64,000 bases of DNA from positions 1-64,000 of the forward strand of contig JAIMAQ010000002.1 in assembly GCA_023511875.1 (NCBI GenBank), read 5' to 3'. Source of the DNA: Thermoflavifilum sp. GTDB lineage: Bacteria > Bacteroidota > Bacteroidia > Chitinophagales > Chitinophagaceae. This document shows, one piece after another, positions 19,517 to 28,213 of this stretch (within the stretch, counting starts at the first letter, position 1; every line of letters starts with the position of its first letter). The notes beneath the pieces are model-generated. The model was not told the DNA's origin. It ran no database searches and was given only the letters and a program-made list of their open reading frames with translations. A program made the translations under genes and the position numbers.

Positions 19517-21331
19517 TCAGAAAGGCGAAGTGCCCGCCATTCGTTTTTGCTGTTTTTTCCGTTGTTCGGCATCTAGAATCAACTTACGCATGCGGATATG
19601 TGTGGGAGTGACTTCGATGCATTCATCGGCTTGGATATATTCCATACATTCTTCGAGCGACATTTGGCGTTTGGGCACAATTTGTGCCGCCGCATCGCTA
19701 CCGCTGGCACGCATGTTGGTGAGTTTTTTCCCTTCGTTCGTGTTTACTACTAAATCTCCTGGTTTATTGTTTTCACCCACAATCATACCCCCATATACTT
19801 CGTCGCCTGGTTCAACAAAAAATATTCCTCGGTCTTGCAATTTATCCAGAGCATAGGCGGTAACGGTGCCTGTTTCTTTAGCCACAAGCACACCGTTGAT
19901 ACGGGAGGGGATAAGGCCTTTCCAGGGCTTGTATTGGGTGAAGCGGTGGGCCATGATGGCTTCACCAGCAGTAGCAGTGAGGAGCTGGGTACGTAGGCCA
20001 ATGAGTCCTCTCGAAGGAATCTCAAATTCTAAATGTTGCATGTGGCCACGGGTATCCATAACCAGCAGTTCTCCTTTTCTACGGGTAACTAAGTCAATTA
20101 CCTTGCTGGCATAAGGGGTGGGGACATCTACCACAAGCACTTCGTAGGGTTCACAGGCTTGCCCGTTGATTTCCTGAATGTTTACTTGAGGCTGCCCAAC
20201 GGTGAGTTCATAACCTTCCCGGCGCATCGTTTCGATAAGTACGCCCAAATGCATTACCCCTCTTCCATAAACCAAAAAGCTATCTGCATTTTCCGTTTCT
20301 TCAACACGCAGGGCTAAATTTTTCTCGGTTTCTTTTAACAAACGTTCACGTAAGTGACGAGAAGTGACGAATTTCCCTTCGCGTCCGAAAAAAGGAGAAT
20401 TGTTGATAGAAAACAACATGTGCATAGTGGGCTGTTCCACTTCCAGCGGAGGCAGCGGCTCGGGACAAGAGATATCGGCTACAGTTTCTCCGATAGAAAA
20501 ATCGTCTAAGCCCACAATAGCCGCAATATCGCCAGCTTGTACGGTATCTACTTTTTGTTTTCCCAATCCTTCAAACACATAAAGTTCCTTCACGCGTGAT
20601 GCACGAATTTGGCCGTTGGCATCGATAAGGCATACCTGTTGGTTTACAGCAATTTGCCCGCGTTGTACTTTGCCAATGGCAATTCTTCCCAGAAATGAGG
20701 AATAGTCTAATGAAGTAATTTGAAGTTGGAGAGGGCCTTTATCCACACGAGGTGGAGGAATATGGGTGAGGATACCATCGAGAAGCGGAGTGATATTGGC
20801 CGATGGGGTCAACGAATCATTGAACCAGCCTTGTTTACCCGAACCATAGTAAGTGGGGAAGTTTAATTGAGCTTCGGTAGCATCTAATTGGAAGAATAGT
20901 TCAAACACGGCTTCGTGTACTTCTTCGGGTCGGCAGTTGGGTTTATCTACTTTGTTGATGACAACAATGGGCACCAACTGAAGTTGCAAAGCTTTTTGCA
21001 AAACGAAGCGAGTTTGAGGCATGGGTCCTTCAAATGCATCTACCAGCAGCAATACTCCGTCGGCCATTCGCAAAACTCTTTCCACTTCACCTCCAAAATC
21101 GGCATGGCCGGGGGTATCGATAATGTTAATTTTAACGCCTTTGTAAAAAATACTGATGTTTTTAGAGAAAATGGTGATTCCTCGTTCTCGTTCCAGGTCA
21201 TTTTGATCCAATATTAATGTTCCCATTTCTTGATGGTCGCCCAGCAAATGGGTTTGGTGAATCATGTTGTCTACCAATGTGGTTTTCCCGTGATCTACGT
21301 GAGCGATGATAGCTACGTTACGAATTTGCAT
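19517..21331 (-). CDS. bipA: ribosome-associated GTPase BipA/TypA
   Basis: A translational GTPase of the EF-G/LepA group that binds ribosomes, involved in 50S assembly and stress responses. The 604-aa product starts [21 protein letters not shown]. It carries G1 AHVDHGKT, the RGITI switch, DTPGHADF and NKVDKP, then beta-barrel and EF-G-like domains and the BipA-specific C-terminal domain ([30 protein letters not shown]). The frame is open seven codons further upstream, but M8 gives the conserved start. Confidence 0.96.
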   Translation of the reverse strand: MQIRNVAIIAHVDHGKTTLVDNMIHQTHLLGDHQEMGTLILDQNDLERERGITIFSKNISIFYKGVKINIIDTPGHADFGGEVERVLRMADGVLLLVDAFEGPMPQTRFVLQKALQLQLVPIVVINKVDKPNCRPEEVHEAVFELFFQLDATEAQLNFPTYYGSGKQGWFNDSLTPSANITPLLDGILTHIPPPRVDKGPLQLQITSLDYSSFLGRIAIGKVQRGQIAVNQQVCLIDANGQIRASRVKELYVFEGLGKQKVDTVQAGDIAAIVGLDDFSIGETVADISCPEPLPPLEVEQPTMHMLFSINNSPFFGREGKFVTSRHLRERLLKETEKNLALRVEETENADSFLVYGRGVMHLGVLIETMRREGYELTVGQPQVNIQEINGQACEPYEVLVVDVPTPYASKVIDLVTRRKGELLVMDTRGHMQHLEFEIPSRGLIGLRTQLLTATAGEAIMAHRFTQYKPWKGLIPSRINGVLVAKETGTVTAYALDKLQDRGIFFVEPGDEVYGGMIVGENNKPGDLVVNTNEGKKLTNMRASGSDAAAQIVPKRQMSLEECMEYIQADECIEVTPTHIRMRKLILDAEQRKKQQKRMAGTSPF

Positions 21332-21349
21332 ATATAAAATTTCAGCCTG

Positions 21350-21357
21350 CAAAGGTA
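21350..21357 (-). promoter_or_regulatory. -7 promoter box for bipA
   Basis: Minus strand TACCTTTG is an exact match about 19 nt before the ATG at 21331, which implies a leader of roughly 12 nt. Confidence 0.55.
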
Positions 21358-21369
21358 GGCAAAGCGCAA

Positions 21370-21402
21370 AGAAAAGCCATCCGGCCTATTTGAGCCGGAT
21401 GG
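21370..21402 (-). terminator. terminator-like hairpin upstream of the bipA promoter
   Basis: A perfect 9-bp stem (21377-21385 with 21394-21402, 8-nt loop) is followed on the minus strand by a T-rich CTTTTC. No minus-strand gene lies upstream; it overlaps the -33 region of the bipA promoter. It may block antisense read-through or bind a protein. Confidence 0.45.
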
Positions 21403-21593
21403 AAACCATAAACAGGCTTTGAATGGTGTAAAAATTACGCAAAACGTGTCAGAATAATTTGTTGATCAATCATTTTGGGCAAATAACAACGGCCTACAAA
21501 GGCATTTAGGAAATAAGTAAATACTACAGAAGGTATGGATAATGCAGTAAAGTTACACATATGCAGGTAAAAATCAAGCAGATATATCAGATA
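21403..21593. other. intergenic region upstream of the PfkB kinase
   Basis: AT-rich sequence between the bipA control region and the kinase promoter. No ORF with a recognisable product, no strong hairpin and no exact promoter box were found. Confidence 0.5.
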
Positions 21594-21626
21594 TTGGGGA
21601 GCGAAAGCTGGATCTTATTACCTTTA
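21594..21626 (+). promoter_or_regulatory. candidate promoter of the PfkB kinase
   Basis: TTG at 21594 and TACCTTTA at 21619-21626 (one mismatch to TAnnTTTG) are 22 nt apart. Initiation near 21632 would precede the ATG at 21653. Confidence 0.4.
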
Positions 21627-21652
21627 CAAGATTTTTGAAACGAAGTAGAAAT

Positions 21653-22576
21653 ATGTCATTACTTGTTGTAGGCTCCATGGCCTTTGATACCATTGAAACG
21701 CCATTTGGGAAAGCCGATCGGATTGTAGGAGGTGCGGCAACCTATATCGCGTGGGCGGCTTCTTATTTTGTACAAGATATCCTGCAAGTTTCTGTAGTAG
21801 GCGATGATTTTCCTCAGGCCGAGCTTGAGCGTTTGGCTGCTCGGGGGGTAGATATCAGCGGAGTGCAGGTGAAGCCCGAACAAAAAAGTTTTTATTGGGC
21901 GGGTCGTTATCATTTAGACATGAATAGCCGGGATACGCTCGTAACCGAATTAAATGTATTGGCCGATTTTAAGCCAGTGATTCCAGAGCGCTTCCAACGA
22001 CCAGATTATGTGATGTTGGGCAATCTTTCGCCTACTGTGCAAATGAGTGTTATTCAGCAATTGCGTCATCGTCCTAGGCTCATTGCCATGGATACCATGA
22101 ATTTTTGGATGGATACGCAGATGGATGAATTGAGAAAAGTGGTAGCCAAGGTAGATGCTTTGATTATCAACGATGCAGAAGCTCGGCAGCTGAGTGGGGA
22201 ATATTCCCTAGTCAAGGCTGCTCGAGTTATTCACCGAATGGGCCCGCGTTATTTGGTGATTAAGAAGGGCGAACACGGGGCTTTATTGTTTTATAAAAAT
22301 CATGCATTTTTTGCGCCGGCATTGCCTCTCGAAGAAGTCTTTGATCCTACTGGGGCCGGTGATACATTTGCCGGGGGCTTTATGGGGCATATTGCCCATA
22401 CCACCGATCTGTCGTTTGAAAACATGAAAACCGCAGTTGTGGTGGGCTCGGCAATGGCTTCTTTTTGCGTAGAAAAATTTGGCATAGAACGATTGAAAGA
22501 AATTTCTTCAGAAGATATTGAAAATCGAATTCGTCAATTTGTTGATTTGATGCATTTTGATATTGACCTTGTCTAA
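21653..22576 (+). CDS. PfkB-family carbohydrate/nucleoside kinase
   Basis: A 307-aa ribokinase-fold kinase. The N-terminal GGAATYIAWAASYF is the substrate-binding GG motif. The C-terminal PTGAGDTFAGGFMG motif (about residues 225-240) contains the catalytic Asp and anion hole. The substrate is not clear; adenosine, ribose or other sugars are possible. The TTG at 21635 is in frame, but the ATG at 21653 (MSLLVVGSMAFDTIETPFG) is the natural start. The conserved ETPFGK segment near the N-terminus is reminiscent of a bacterial subgroup often annotated only as a sugar kinase. Its plus-strand neighbour asd follows after 94 nt with its own promoter. Confidence 0.88.
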   Translation: MSLLVVGSMAFDTIETPFGKADRIVGGAATYIAWAASYFVQDILQVSVVGDDFPQAELERLAARGVDISGVQVKPEQKSFYWAGRYHLDMNSRDTLVTELNVLADFKPVIPERFQRPDYVMLGNLSPTVQMSVIQQLRHRPRLIAMDTMNFWMDTQMDELRKVVAKVDALIINDAEARQLSGEYSLVKAARVIHRMGPRYLVIKKGEHGALLFYKNHAFFAPALPLEEVFDPTGAGDTFAGGFMGHIAHTTDLSFENMKTAVVVGSAMASFCVEKFGIERLKEISSEDIENRIRQFVDLMHFDIDLV

Positions 22577-22636
22577 TTTTTAAGTAATAATTTTAGAAAA
22601 CATCCAGGATTTAGTGTTTTTTATTGAACTCTGATC

Positions 22637-22644
22637 TATCTTTG
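22637..22644 (+). promoter_or_regulatory. -7 promoter box for asd
   Basis: TATCTTTG is an exact match 26 nt before the ATG at 22671. A T-rich stretch lies at the -33 distance. Confidence 0.55.
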
Positions 22645-22670
22645 CGCCAACTTGAAATGATGGATATCTC

Positions 22671-23663
22671 ATGAAAGTAGCTGTTGTAGGTGCTACAGGC
22701 CTGGTAGGCACCAAGATGCTTCAAGTATTGGAAGAACGTAATTTCCCCGTTACGGAGTTGATTCCCGTAGCTTCTGCTAAGTCGGTAGGGAAAATGGTTC
22801 AATTTAAGGGCAAAGCTTATCAGGTGGTAGACGCCGATACAGCAATTATGGCACGGCCTGCGTTGGCTCTTTTCTCGGCAGGGGGGGGTACTTCATTAGC
22901 ACTAGCACCGCGTTTTGCAGAAGTGGGCACTACAGTGGTCGACAATTCTTCGGCCTGGCGCATGGATCCTACCAAAAAATTAGTCGTTCCAGAGATCAAT
23001 GCCGATGTACTTACGCCCAATGATAAAATTATTGCCAATCCCAATTGTTCGACCATTCAAATGGTGATGGTCTTGAATCCTTTACACAAGGCCTATCGTG
23101 TAAAACGTGTGGTGGTATCTACTTATCAATCTGTTACGGGTACGGGGGCAAAAGCGGTACAGCAGCTCATGGATGAAAGAGCTGGCCGACCTGCAGCAAA
23201 AGTATATCCGTACCAGATTGACCTGAATGTGATTCCGCAGATCGATGTGTTTTTAGAAAATGGGTATACCAAAGAAGAGATGAAAATGGTGAATGAAACA
23301 AAAAAAATTATGCGGGATGATACCATTCGGGTAACGGCCACTACGGTGCGAATTCCCGTTGTAGGGGGTCATAGTGAATCAGTAAATATAGAGTTTGAAC
23401 ACGATTTTGATCTTGATACGGTTCGACAGCTATTGGCGCAAACACCCGGTGTAGTGGTGCAAGACAATCCAGCCGAAGCATTGTATCCCATGCCACTTTG
23501 CGCACATGAAAAAGACGAAGTATTTGTAGGCCGCATTCGCCGTGATGAGTCGCAGCCTAAAAGCTTAAACCTGTGGATCGTAGCCGATAACTTGCGTAAA
23601 GGAGCAGCTACCAATGCCGTACAAATTGCCGAATACCTATATCGGCAGGGCTGGTTGCAATGA
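22671..23663 (+). CDS. asd: aspartate-semialdehyde dehydrogenase
   Basis: Reduces aspartyl phosphate to the semialdehyde, the branch point to lysine/diaminopimelate, threonine and methionine. At 330 aa it is full length. The NADP-binding loop GATGLVGTKML is at the N-terminus. The catalytic Cys126 lies in NPNCSTIQ and the acid/base His234 in VVGGHSESVN. It is convergent with the DUF2461 gene, 5 nt between stops. It carries its own promoter and has no lysine riboswitch in its roughly 20-nt leader. Confidence 0.96.
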   Translation: MKVAVVGATGLVGTKMLQVLEERNFPVTELIPVASAKSVGKMVQFKGKAYQVVDADTAIMARPALALFSAGGGTSLALAPRFAEVGTTVVDNSSAWRMDPTKKLVVPEINADVLTPNDKIIANPNCSTIQMVMVLNPLHKAYRVKRVVVSTYQSVTGTGAKAVQQLMDERAGRPAAKVYPYQIDLNVIPQIDVFLENGYTKEEMKMVNETKKIMRDDTIRVTATTVRIPVVGGHSESVNIEFEHDFDLDTVRQLLAQTPGVVVQDNPAEALYPMPLCAHEKDEVFVGRIRRDESQPKSLNLWIVADNLRKGAATNAVQIAEYLYRQGWLQ

Positions 23664-23668
23664 TCTTG

Positions 23669-24334
23669 TCAATCCAGGGCTCTAGATAAAAAATCTATAA
23701 ATGGCTTCATGAGTGCAAAAGAGCCAACAACCTGCTTGAGAAAGTCAGCAGTTTGTACCTGGGCGTCGCTTACTTCATAACCTACCACGAAATTGCGCAT
23801 CTTCAAATAATCTATACCTAGATGATCAGCAGAGTATCCTTTGGGTGGGCGTTGTAGAGCCTCTTCATCGTAGAGCTCGCCGAATCGACGCTTAAAGGCA
23901 GGATCTTGAATCAAACGCTCAAATTCTTCGAGGTTGTAATCGATTTCCTGGCGAATTTTCCTTAAGTCTTCTGGAAAAGGATGCCAAATGCCTCCTCCAA
24001 TGAAGCTGTTCCCATCGGGTTCAATATGCACATAATAACCAGGCTGGTGTACTTTTTTGCCTCCACGCTGAAAGCTAGCAGCAAAATGGGTTTTATAAGG
24101 AGTTTTATCTTTCGAAAAACGGGTATCGCGATAGATGCGGAAAATGCAATCTTTGGGCTGCAGCCAGGCCATTTCTGGTTCAATCGTAGCCAATTGCTGA
24201 ATCAATTCAGCCACAAACAATTCGAAATTTTCCTTGGCTTGCAAATACGAAGAGCGATGCGATTCAAACCAATCGCGATGATTATGCTGGCGTAGTTGTT
24301 GAAGAAATAGTAAAGTATGCGCTTGAATAAGCAT
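23669..24334 (-). CDS. DUF2461 family protein
   Basis: A 221-aa protein that I recognise as the DUF2461/TIGR02453 family from FLQQLRQHNHRDWFESHRSSY near the N-terminus and from FRIYRDTRFSKDKTPYKTHF and GYYVHIEPDGNSFIGGGIW. The function is unknown. It has no signal peptide and is presumably cytoplasmic. It follows the DJ-1/PfpI gene by 25 nt on the minus strand and likely shares its transcript. Confidence 0.85.
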   Translation of the reverse strand: MLIQAHTLLFLQQLRQHNHRDWFESHRSSYLQAKENFELFVAELIQQLATIEPEMAWLQPKDCIFRIYRDTRFSKDKTPYKTHFAASFQRGGKKVHQPGYYVHIEPDGNSFIGGGIWHPFPEDLRKIRQEIDYNLEEFERLIQDPAFKRRFGELYDEEALQRPPKGYSADHLGIDYLKMRNFVVGYEVSDAQVQTADFLKQVVGSFALMKPFIDFLSRALD

Positions 24335-24359
24335 AAGTCACCTGTAACCCTGCTCTGGC

Positions 24360-24935
24360 TTAGTGAATTTGCAGACCCAGCAATTTATAAAACTCTTTTA
24401 AGATAGCGGGATGTGCGGGCCAGGCGGGTGCGGTAACCAGCTGACCATCCACCACGGCCTGATCTACGGGTACATTTCGCCAGGTGCCTCCTGCGAGTGC
24501 AATATCAGGGCCAATGGCAGGATAAGCGGTTAAGGTTTTGCCTTGCAATACTTTAGCCGCAGTAAGTATTTGAATGGCATGGCAAATAGCGGCTACGGGC
24601 TTACCCTTTTCAAAAAAATGGCGTACCAGCTCCAATACACGAGCATTTAGGCGGATGTATTCAGGAGCGCGCCCACCTGGTAAGTACAATCCATCATATT
24701 GTTGGGGTTGTACTTCATCAAAAGAAACGGTGATGGCAAACCGATGTCCGCCTGTTTCCCGATAGGTTTGGTCTCCCACAAAATCGTGAACTGCCGTAGG
24801 CACCGAATCTCCTTTTTTCCGATCTGGCGCAGTGGTATCTACTTGCAGGCCCACAGAAAGCATGGCTTGATAGGGAACCATGGCTTCATAGTCTTCGACA
24901 TAATCGCCGACAATCATGAGGATTTTTTTAGCCAT
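24360..24935 (-). CDS. DJ-1/PfpI family protein
   Basis: A 191-aa protein of the DJ-1/PfpI superfamily. Members act as deglycases, glyoxalase-like enzymes or chaperones. The nucleophile elbow AICHAIQ places the catalytic Cys near residue 118, and the acidic partner lies in the N-terminal GDYVEDYEAMVPYQ. PGGRAPEYIR precedes the elbow. The ATG at 24935 (MAKKILMIVGD) is preferred to the TTG six bases upstream. It sits between ridA and DUF2461 on the minus strand. A role in removing reactive metabolites alongside RidA is plausible but is inference. Confidence 0.88.
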   Translation of the reverse strand: MAKKILMIVGDYVEDYEAMVPYQAMLSVGLQVDTTAPDRKKGDSVPTAVHDFVGDQTYRETGGHRFAITVSFDEVQPQQYDGLYLPGGRAPEYIRLNARVLELVRHFFEKGKPVAAICHAIQILTAAKVLQGKTLTAYPAIGPDIALAGGTWRNVPVDQAVVDGQLVTAPAWPAHPAILKEFYKLLGLQIH

Positions 24936-24990
24936 AAACAAAAGATTTTCTGGAAAATAAGATTTCTTTTACACCCAAACAAGTATTGTA

Positions 24991-25374
24991 TTAAGGTTTT
25001 GCGGCGATGATAGCAATTTCCACACGGGCTCCTTTTGGCAATCCTGCCACCTGAACCGTTTCTCGTGCAGGAAAATTCCCTTGGAAATATTTACCATAGG
25101 CGTCATTGACCGCAGAAAAATCTTGCATATCGAGAATGAAAATAGTGGTCTTCACCACATGTTGAAAATCCATACCTGCTGCAGCCAATATAGCTTTTAG
25201 GTTTTGCATAACCCGATGAGTTTCTTCTACGATATCGCCTTTAATCATCTGGTCGGTAGCTGGGTCAATCGCTATTTGTCCAGAAACAAACAACAAGTTG
25301 TTTACCCATACGGCTTGGCTGTAAGGCCCAATCGGAGAAGGAGCTTGATTGGTTTGTATAATTGTTTTTTCCAT
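24991..25374 (-). CDS. ridA: RidA family reactive enamine/imine deaminase
   Basis: Hydrolyses reactive enamine/imine intermediates such as 2-aminoacrylate to keto acids. At 127 aa it has the standard length. The signature IGPYSQAVWVNNLLFVSGQI and the C-terminal PARETVQVAGLPKGARVEI, with the conserved catalytic Arg and Glu, are intact. It is the first of three minus-strand genes (RidA, DJ-1/PfpI, DUF2461) and divergent from tsaB. Confidence 0.94.
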   Translation of the reverse strand: MEKTIIQTNQAPSPIGPYSQAVWVNNLLFVSGQIAIDPATDQMIKGDIVEETHRVMQNLKAILAAAGMDFQHVVKTTIFILDMQDFSAVNDAYGKYFQGNFPARETVQVAGLPKGARVEIAIIAAKP

Positions 25375-25460
25375 GAGGTTGAAGGGTTTTGGTTGAACGA
25401 GCGGTAAAAATAAAGCAATTCGGCTTAGTAGAAAGCATTTTCCTTACCTGCTTTTGGTTG

Positions 25461-25468
25461 TACCTTTG
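25461..25468 (+). promoter_or_regulatory. -7 promoter box for tsaB
   Basis: TACCTTTG is an exact match, with TTTT 19 nt upstream as a weak -33, 24 nt before the tsaB ATG. Confidence 0.55.
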
Positions 25469-25492
25469 CCCGACTGATTGAATTGAACTCTC

Positions 25493-26164
25493 ATGCTAAT
25501 ACTCATTGACACGGCTACGACGGCGGGTTCTGTATGTTTTAGTGAAGGAGATCGGGTATATGCAGTTTATGGGCATACGCAGGCTGAAGATCATGCGGCA
25601 AAGATCATAGGCTATGTGCAGAGAGGTTTGCAGGAACTGCGTATACAGCCCAGCCAAATTCAAGCCATAGCCGTAACTGCTGGGCCAGGATCTTATACGG
25701 GGCTTCGAGTGGGTTTAGCTACGGCGAAAGGGTTGTGTTATGCGTGGAATTGTCCGCTCGTGTTGCTGCCTACCCTGAGGGTGATGGCTGCAGGATACTT
25801 GCTGCAGCATCCTAGCTTGGCAAGCAACAGCTTTTTGTTGCCGGTTTTGCTCTCGAGAAGGAGTGAAGTATATGCAGCTTTGTATAAGGCCGATGGTACG
25901 GAACTCATCTCTGCGCATCCAATTGTATTAGATGCGTTCAATCTAGCTGAGTGGCAAGCCTACAAGCCTTTAGTGGTGTTTGGAGAGGGAGCCGAAAGGT
26001 TGTATCCACACTTACAGCCCATGGGGATGGTTGAGATAGATTATGCTTACCAGCTCTCTGCTGCAGATATGCGTAAATTGGCATGGGAAGCAGTAGCAGA
26101 ACATCGATTTGCAGATTTGGCTTATGCAGAACCTTTTTACCTGAAACCTACTTATGCTGGCTAA
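25493..26164 (+). CDS. tsaB: tRNA threonylcarbamoyladenosine biosynthesis protein TsaB
   Basis: The non-catalytic partner of TsaD in forming t6A37 in tRNAs that read ANN codons. The 223-aa product has the ASKHA-fold N-terminus MLILIDTATTAGSVCF and the signature GPGSYTGLRVGLATAKGL (about residues 64-81), with no TsaD-type metal-binding histidines. A single-gene plus-strand unit with its own promoter box. Confidence 0.94.
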   Translation: MLILIDTATTAGSVCFSEGDRVYAVYGHTQAEDHAAKIIGYVQRGLQELRIQPSQIQAIAVTAGPGSYTGLRVGLATAKGLCYAWNCPLVLLPTLRVMAAGYLLQHPSLASNSFLLPVLLSRRSEVYAALYKADGTELISAHPIVLDAFNLAEWQAYKPLVVFGEGAERLYPHLQPMGMVEIDYAYQLSAADMRKLAWEAVAEHRFADLAYAEPFYLKPTYAG

Positions 26165-26252
26165 ATGTTAAAATTCAACCCTATCAACGCTTTCCTGACA
26201 AAGTGATTACGAATTCTATACATGCGAATTTTTTCAATTTAATAGTATTAGA

Positions 26253-26260
26253 TATTTTTG
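26253..26260 (+). promoter_or_regulatory. -7 promoter box for the arsR-type gene
   Basis: TATTTTTG is an exact match, with a T run about 19 nt upstream. Initiation near 26267 leaves a leader of about 65 nt before the ATG at 26333. Confidence 0.5.
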
Positions 26261-26332
26261 TAATTAATTTGTCGTTATTTCTGATGAGTGATTTGTACTC
26301 GGAAAATCATTTTGAGATTTAAAACCGTTAAC

Positions 26333-26707
26333 ATGGAAAAAGCCATTATGCCTACATCATCGAACTTGCTTATCATATCCCAGGAAGGTAGGTCGGGAGA
26401 GCCCATTAAACTCGATTACTATCATGTTCGCATTGCTGCGCATGTGCTTAGGGCTATCAATCACAAGCTCAGGCAACAAATCATTAAGTTATTGGAAGAG
26501 CATAAACGCATGACGGTTACAGAGATTTATGTAAAACTGAGGTTAGAGCAATCTGTAGCTTCACAACATTTGTCTATTCTGCGGCGCAATCATATTGTGC
26601 GGCATGAGCGCGATGGGAAGTTTATTTATTATTCATTGAATACAGAAGCATTAGAAACGATAGCTCGGGTGGTAGACGAGTTATATGCATTAAAGCCCGA
26701 TAAATGA
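26333..26707 (+). CDS. ArsR-family winged-helix regulator, no cysteine
   Basis: A 124-aa DNA-binding regulator. The winged helix-turn-helix is clear: HKLRQQIIKLLEEHKRMTVT, then EQSVASQHLSILRRNHIV as the recognition region and HERDGKFIYYSLN as the wing. There is no cysteine in the whole protein, so it lacks both the CxC metal site of ArsR/SmtB and the redox cysteine pair of BigR/SqrR. It has its own terminator and is followed on the same strand by a persulfide dioxygenase-rhodanese gene, which it may control. The ATG at 26333 is chosen over an in-frame ATG 45 nt upstream, which would add a non-conserved leader. Confidence 0.85.
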   Translation: MEKAIMPTSSNLLIISQEGRSGEPIKLDYYHVRIAAHVLRAINHKLRQQIIKLLEEHKRMTVTEIYVKLRLEQSVASQHLSILRRNHIVRHERDGKFIYYSLNTEALETIARVVDELYALKPDK

Positions 26708-26740
26708 GAGGTAGGCGTTATAAGTTATGGCGAGAGATAT

Positions 26741-26767
26741 AAAAAGCTGCCCGCAAGGCAGCTTTTT
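26741..26767 (+). terminator. bidirectional intrinsic terminator after the arsR-type gene
   Basis: A perfect 11-bp stem AAAAAGCTGCC/GGCAGCTTTTT with a 5-nt loop (CGCAA). It ends in a T run on the plus strand and also on the minus strand. It separates the regulator from the next gene, so the latter needs its own promoter. Confidence 0.88.
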
Positions 26768-26806
26768 ATGCAATTGTGTAATTTTAAAAATATAATTGGT
26801 GGGTCT

Positions 26807-28213
26807 ATGATTGTGAAGCAAATGTATACTGGGTGCTTGTCGGAAGCAGCATATTTCATAGCTTCTGATGGAGAAGCTGCTGTGATTGATCCTTTGCGCG
26901 ATATTGATGCTTATTTGGAAATGGCTGCAGAAACGGGTACAGTGATTCGATACATTTTTGAAACACATTTTCATGCTGATTTTGTTTCTGGCCATCTCGA
27001 TCTGGCCGAGAAAACGGGTGCGAAAATTGTATTCGGGCCGCAAGCAGCCACTGAGTATCGGGTACATGTGGGTCGAGATGGGGAGGAATTCCTAATAGGG
27101 AGTCTTCGGTTGAAATTGATTCACACACCCGGTCATACCATTGAATCGAGTTGTTATTTGCTTTATGATGAGGCTGGCAAACCATATTGCTTGTTTACTG
27201 GCGATACTTTGTTTGTAGGTGATGTGGGGCGGCCCGATCTATCGAGTGGCGGATTTACGGCCGAGGAGCTAGCCGAATATTTGTACGACTCCGTACATTT
27301 AAAAATTAAGCCACTTCCCGATGAATTGATCATTTATCCTGCTCATGGCCCGGGCTCGGCCTGTGGCAAGCAGATTGGTCAGGCCACTTTTAGTACACTG
27401 GGCGAGCAAAAGCGTACCAATTATGCATTACTGGCTGAAAATAAAGAGGAGTTTATTGAGAAGGTGACTCAAGGGCTCACCCGCGCGCCAGAATATTTCC
27501 GGGTGAATGCACGCATAAACCAAAAAGGGTACGAGCGCTTGCATCAAATCTTGGAGCGCAGCATGGTAGGGCTCACCGTGCAGGAGTTCAAACAACAGAT
27601 GCAGCGACACCAAATGTTGTATCTCGACAGTCGCTCGCCAGAAGTTTTTGTAGATGGGTTTATTCCGGGTTTCTTGAATATAGGTTTAAGAGGGCGTTTC
27701 GCAGAATGGGCGGGTCGTTTATTACCTTATCACCGCCCCATTTTATTGGTGACCGAGCCGGGTCAGGAAGAAGAAACTATCACTCGGCTCGCGCGTGTGG
27801 GGTTTGATGGAGTGGTGGGTTATCTAAAAGGGGGCTTTCAGTCGTGGATCGATGCTGATGAACCCAGGGATATGATCATCAGTGTAGATGCAGAGGAATT
27901 TGCACTTGATATTCCTTATGATCAGCGCATGGTAATTTTAGACGTACGCTCTGAGACCGAACACATTCAGGCGCATGTGCGTGGAGCCGTGAATATTCCA
28001 TTAGAAGATATGCGTGACCCCGTTTCGCTCATGCATCTAGAAGATCATCATAACCTCTATGTGCACTGTGAAACGGGTTATCGCAGCGTAATTGCTTGTT
28101 CCTTACTCAAGCAACAGGGTATCCACAATTTGCGCAACATTGGAGGTGGGTTTCGGGAAATTCGTCGACATCCAGCTATCGAAATTGTGGAAGAAAAGAG
28201 CGTGCTCAACTAG
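26807..28213 (+). CDS. CstB-like persulfide dioxygenase with two rhodanese domains
   Basis: A 468-aa fusion. Residues 1-230 form a metallo-beta-lactamase-fold dioxygenase with metal ligands in THFHADFVSGH (His54, His56, Asp58, His63), His110, Asp133 and His180. The first rhodanese-like domain (about 265-350) has no cysteine at the active position. The second (about 365-460) has Cys421 in HCETGYRS. This order matches staphylococcal CstB, which oxidises low-molecular-weight persulfides and forms thiosulfate. The likely role is sulfide or persulfide detoxification in the cytoplasm. I chose the ATG at 26807 because the upstream ORF extension runs into the terminator. Its stop overlaps the convergent tag gene by 8 nt. 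Confidence 0.88.
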   Translation: MIVKQMYTGCLSEAAYFIASDGEAAVIDPLRDIDAYLEMAAETGTVIRYIFETHFHADFVSGHLDLAEKTGAKIVFGPQAATEYRVHVGRDGEEFLIGSLRLKLIHTPGHTIESSCYLLYDEAGKPYCLFTGDTLFVGDVGRPDLSSGGFTAEELAEYLYDSVHLKIKPLPDELIIYPAHGPGSACGKQIGQATFSTLGEQKRTNYALLAENKEEFIEKVTQGLTRAPEYFRVNARINQKGYERLHQILERSMVGLTVQEFKQQMQRHQMLYLDSRSPEVFVDGFIPGFLNIGLRGRFAEWAGRLLPYHRPILLVTEPGQEEETITRLARVGFDGVVGYLKGGFQSWIDADEPRDMIISVDAEEFALDIPYDQRMVILDVRSETEHIQAHVRGAVNIPLEDMRDPVSLMHLEDHHNLYVHCETGYRSVIACSLLKQQGIHNLRNIGGGFREIRRHPAIEIVEEKSVLN

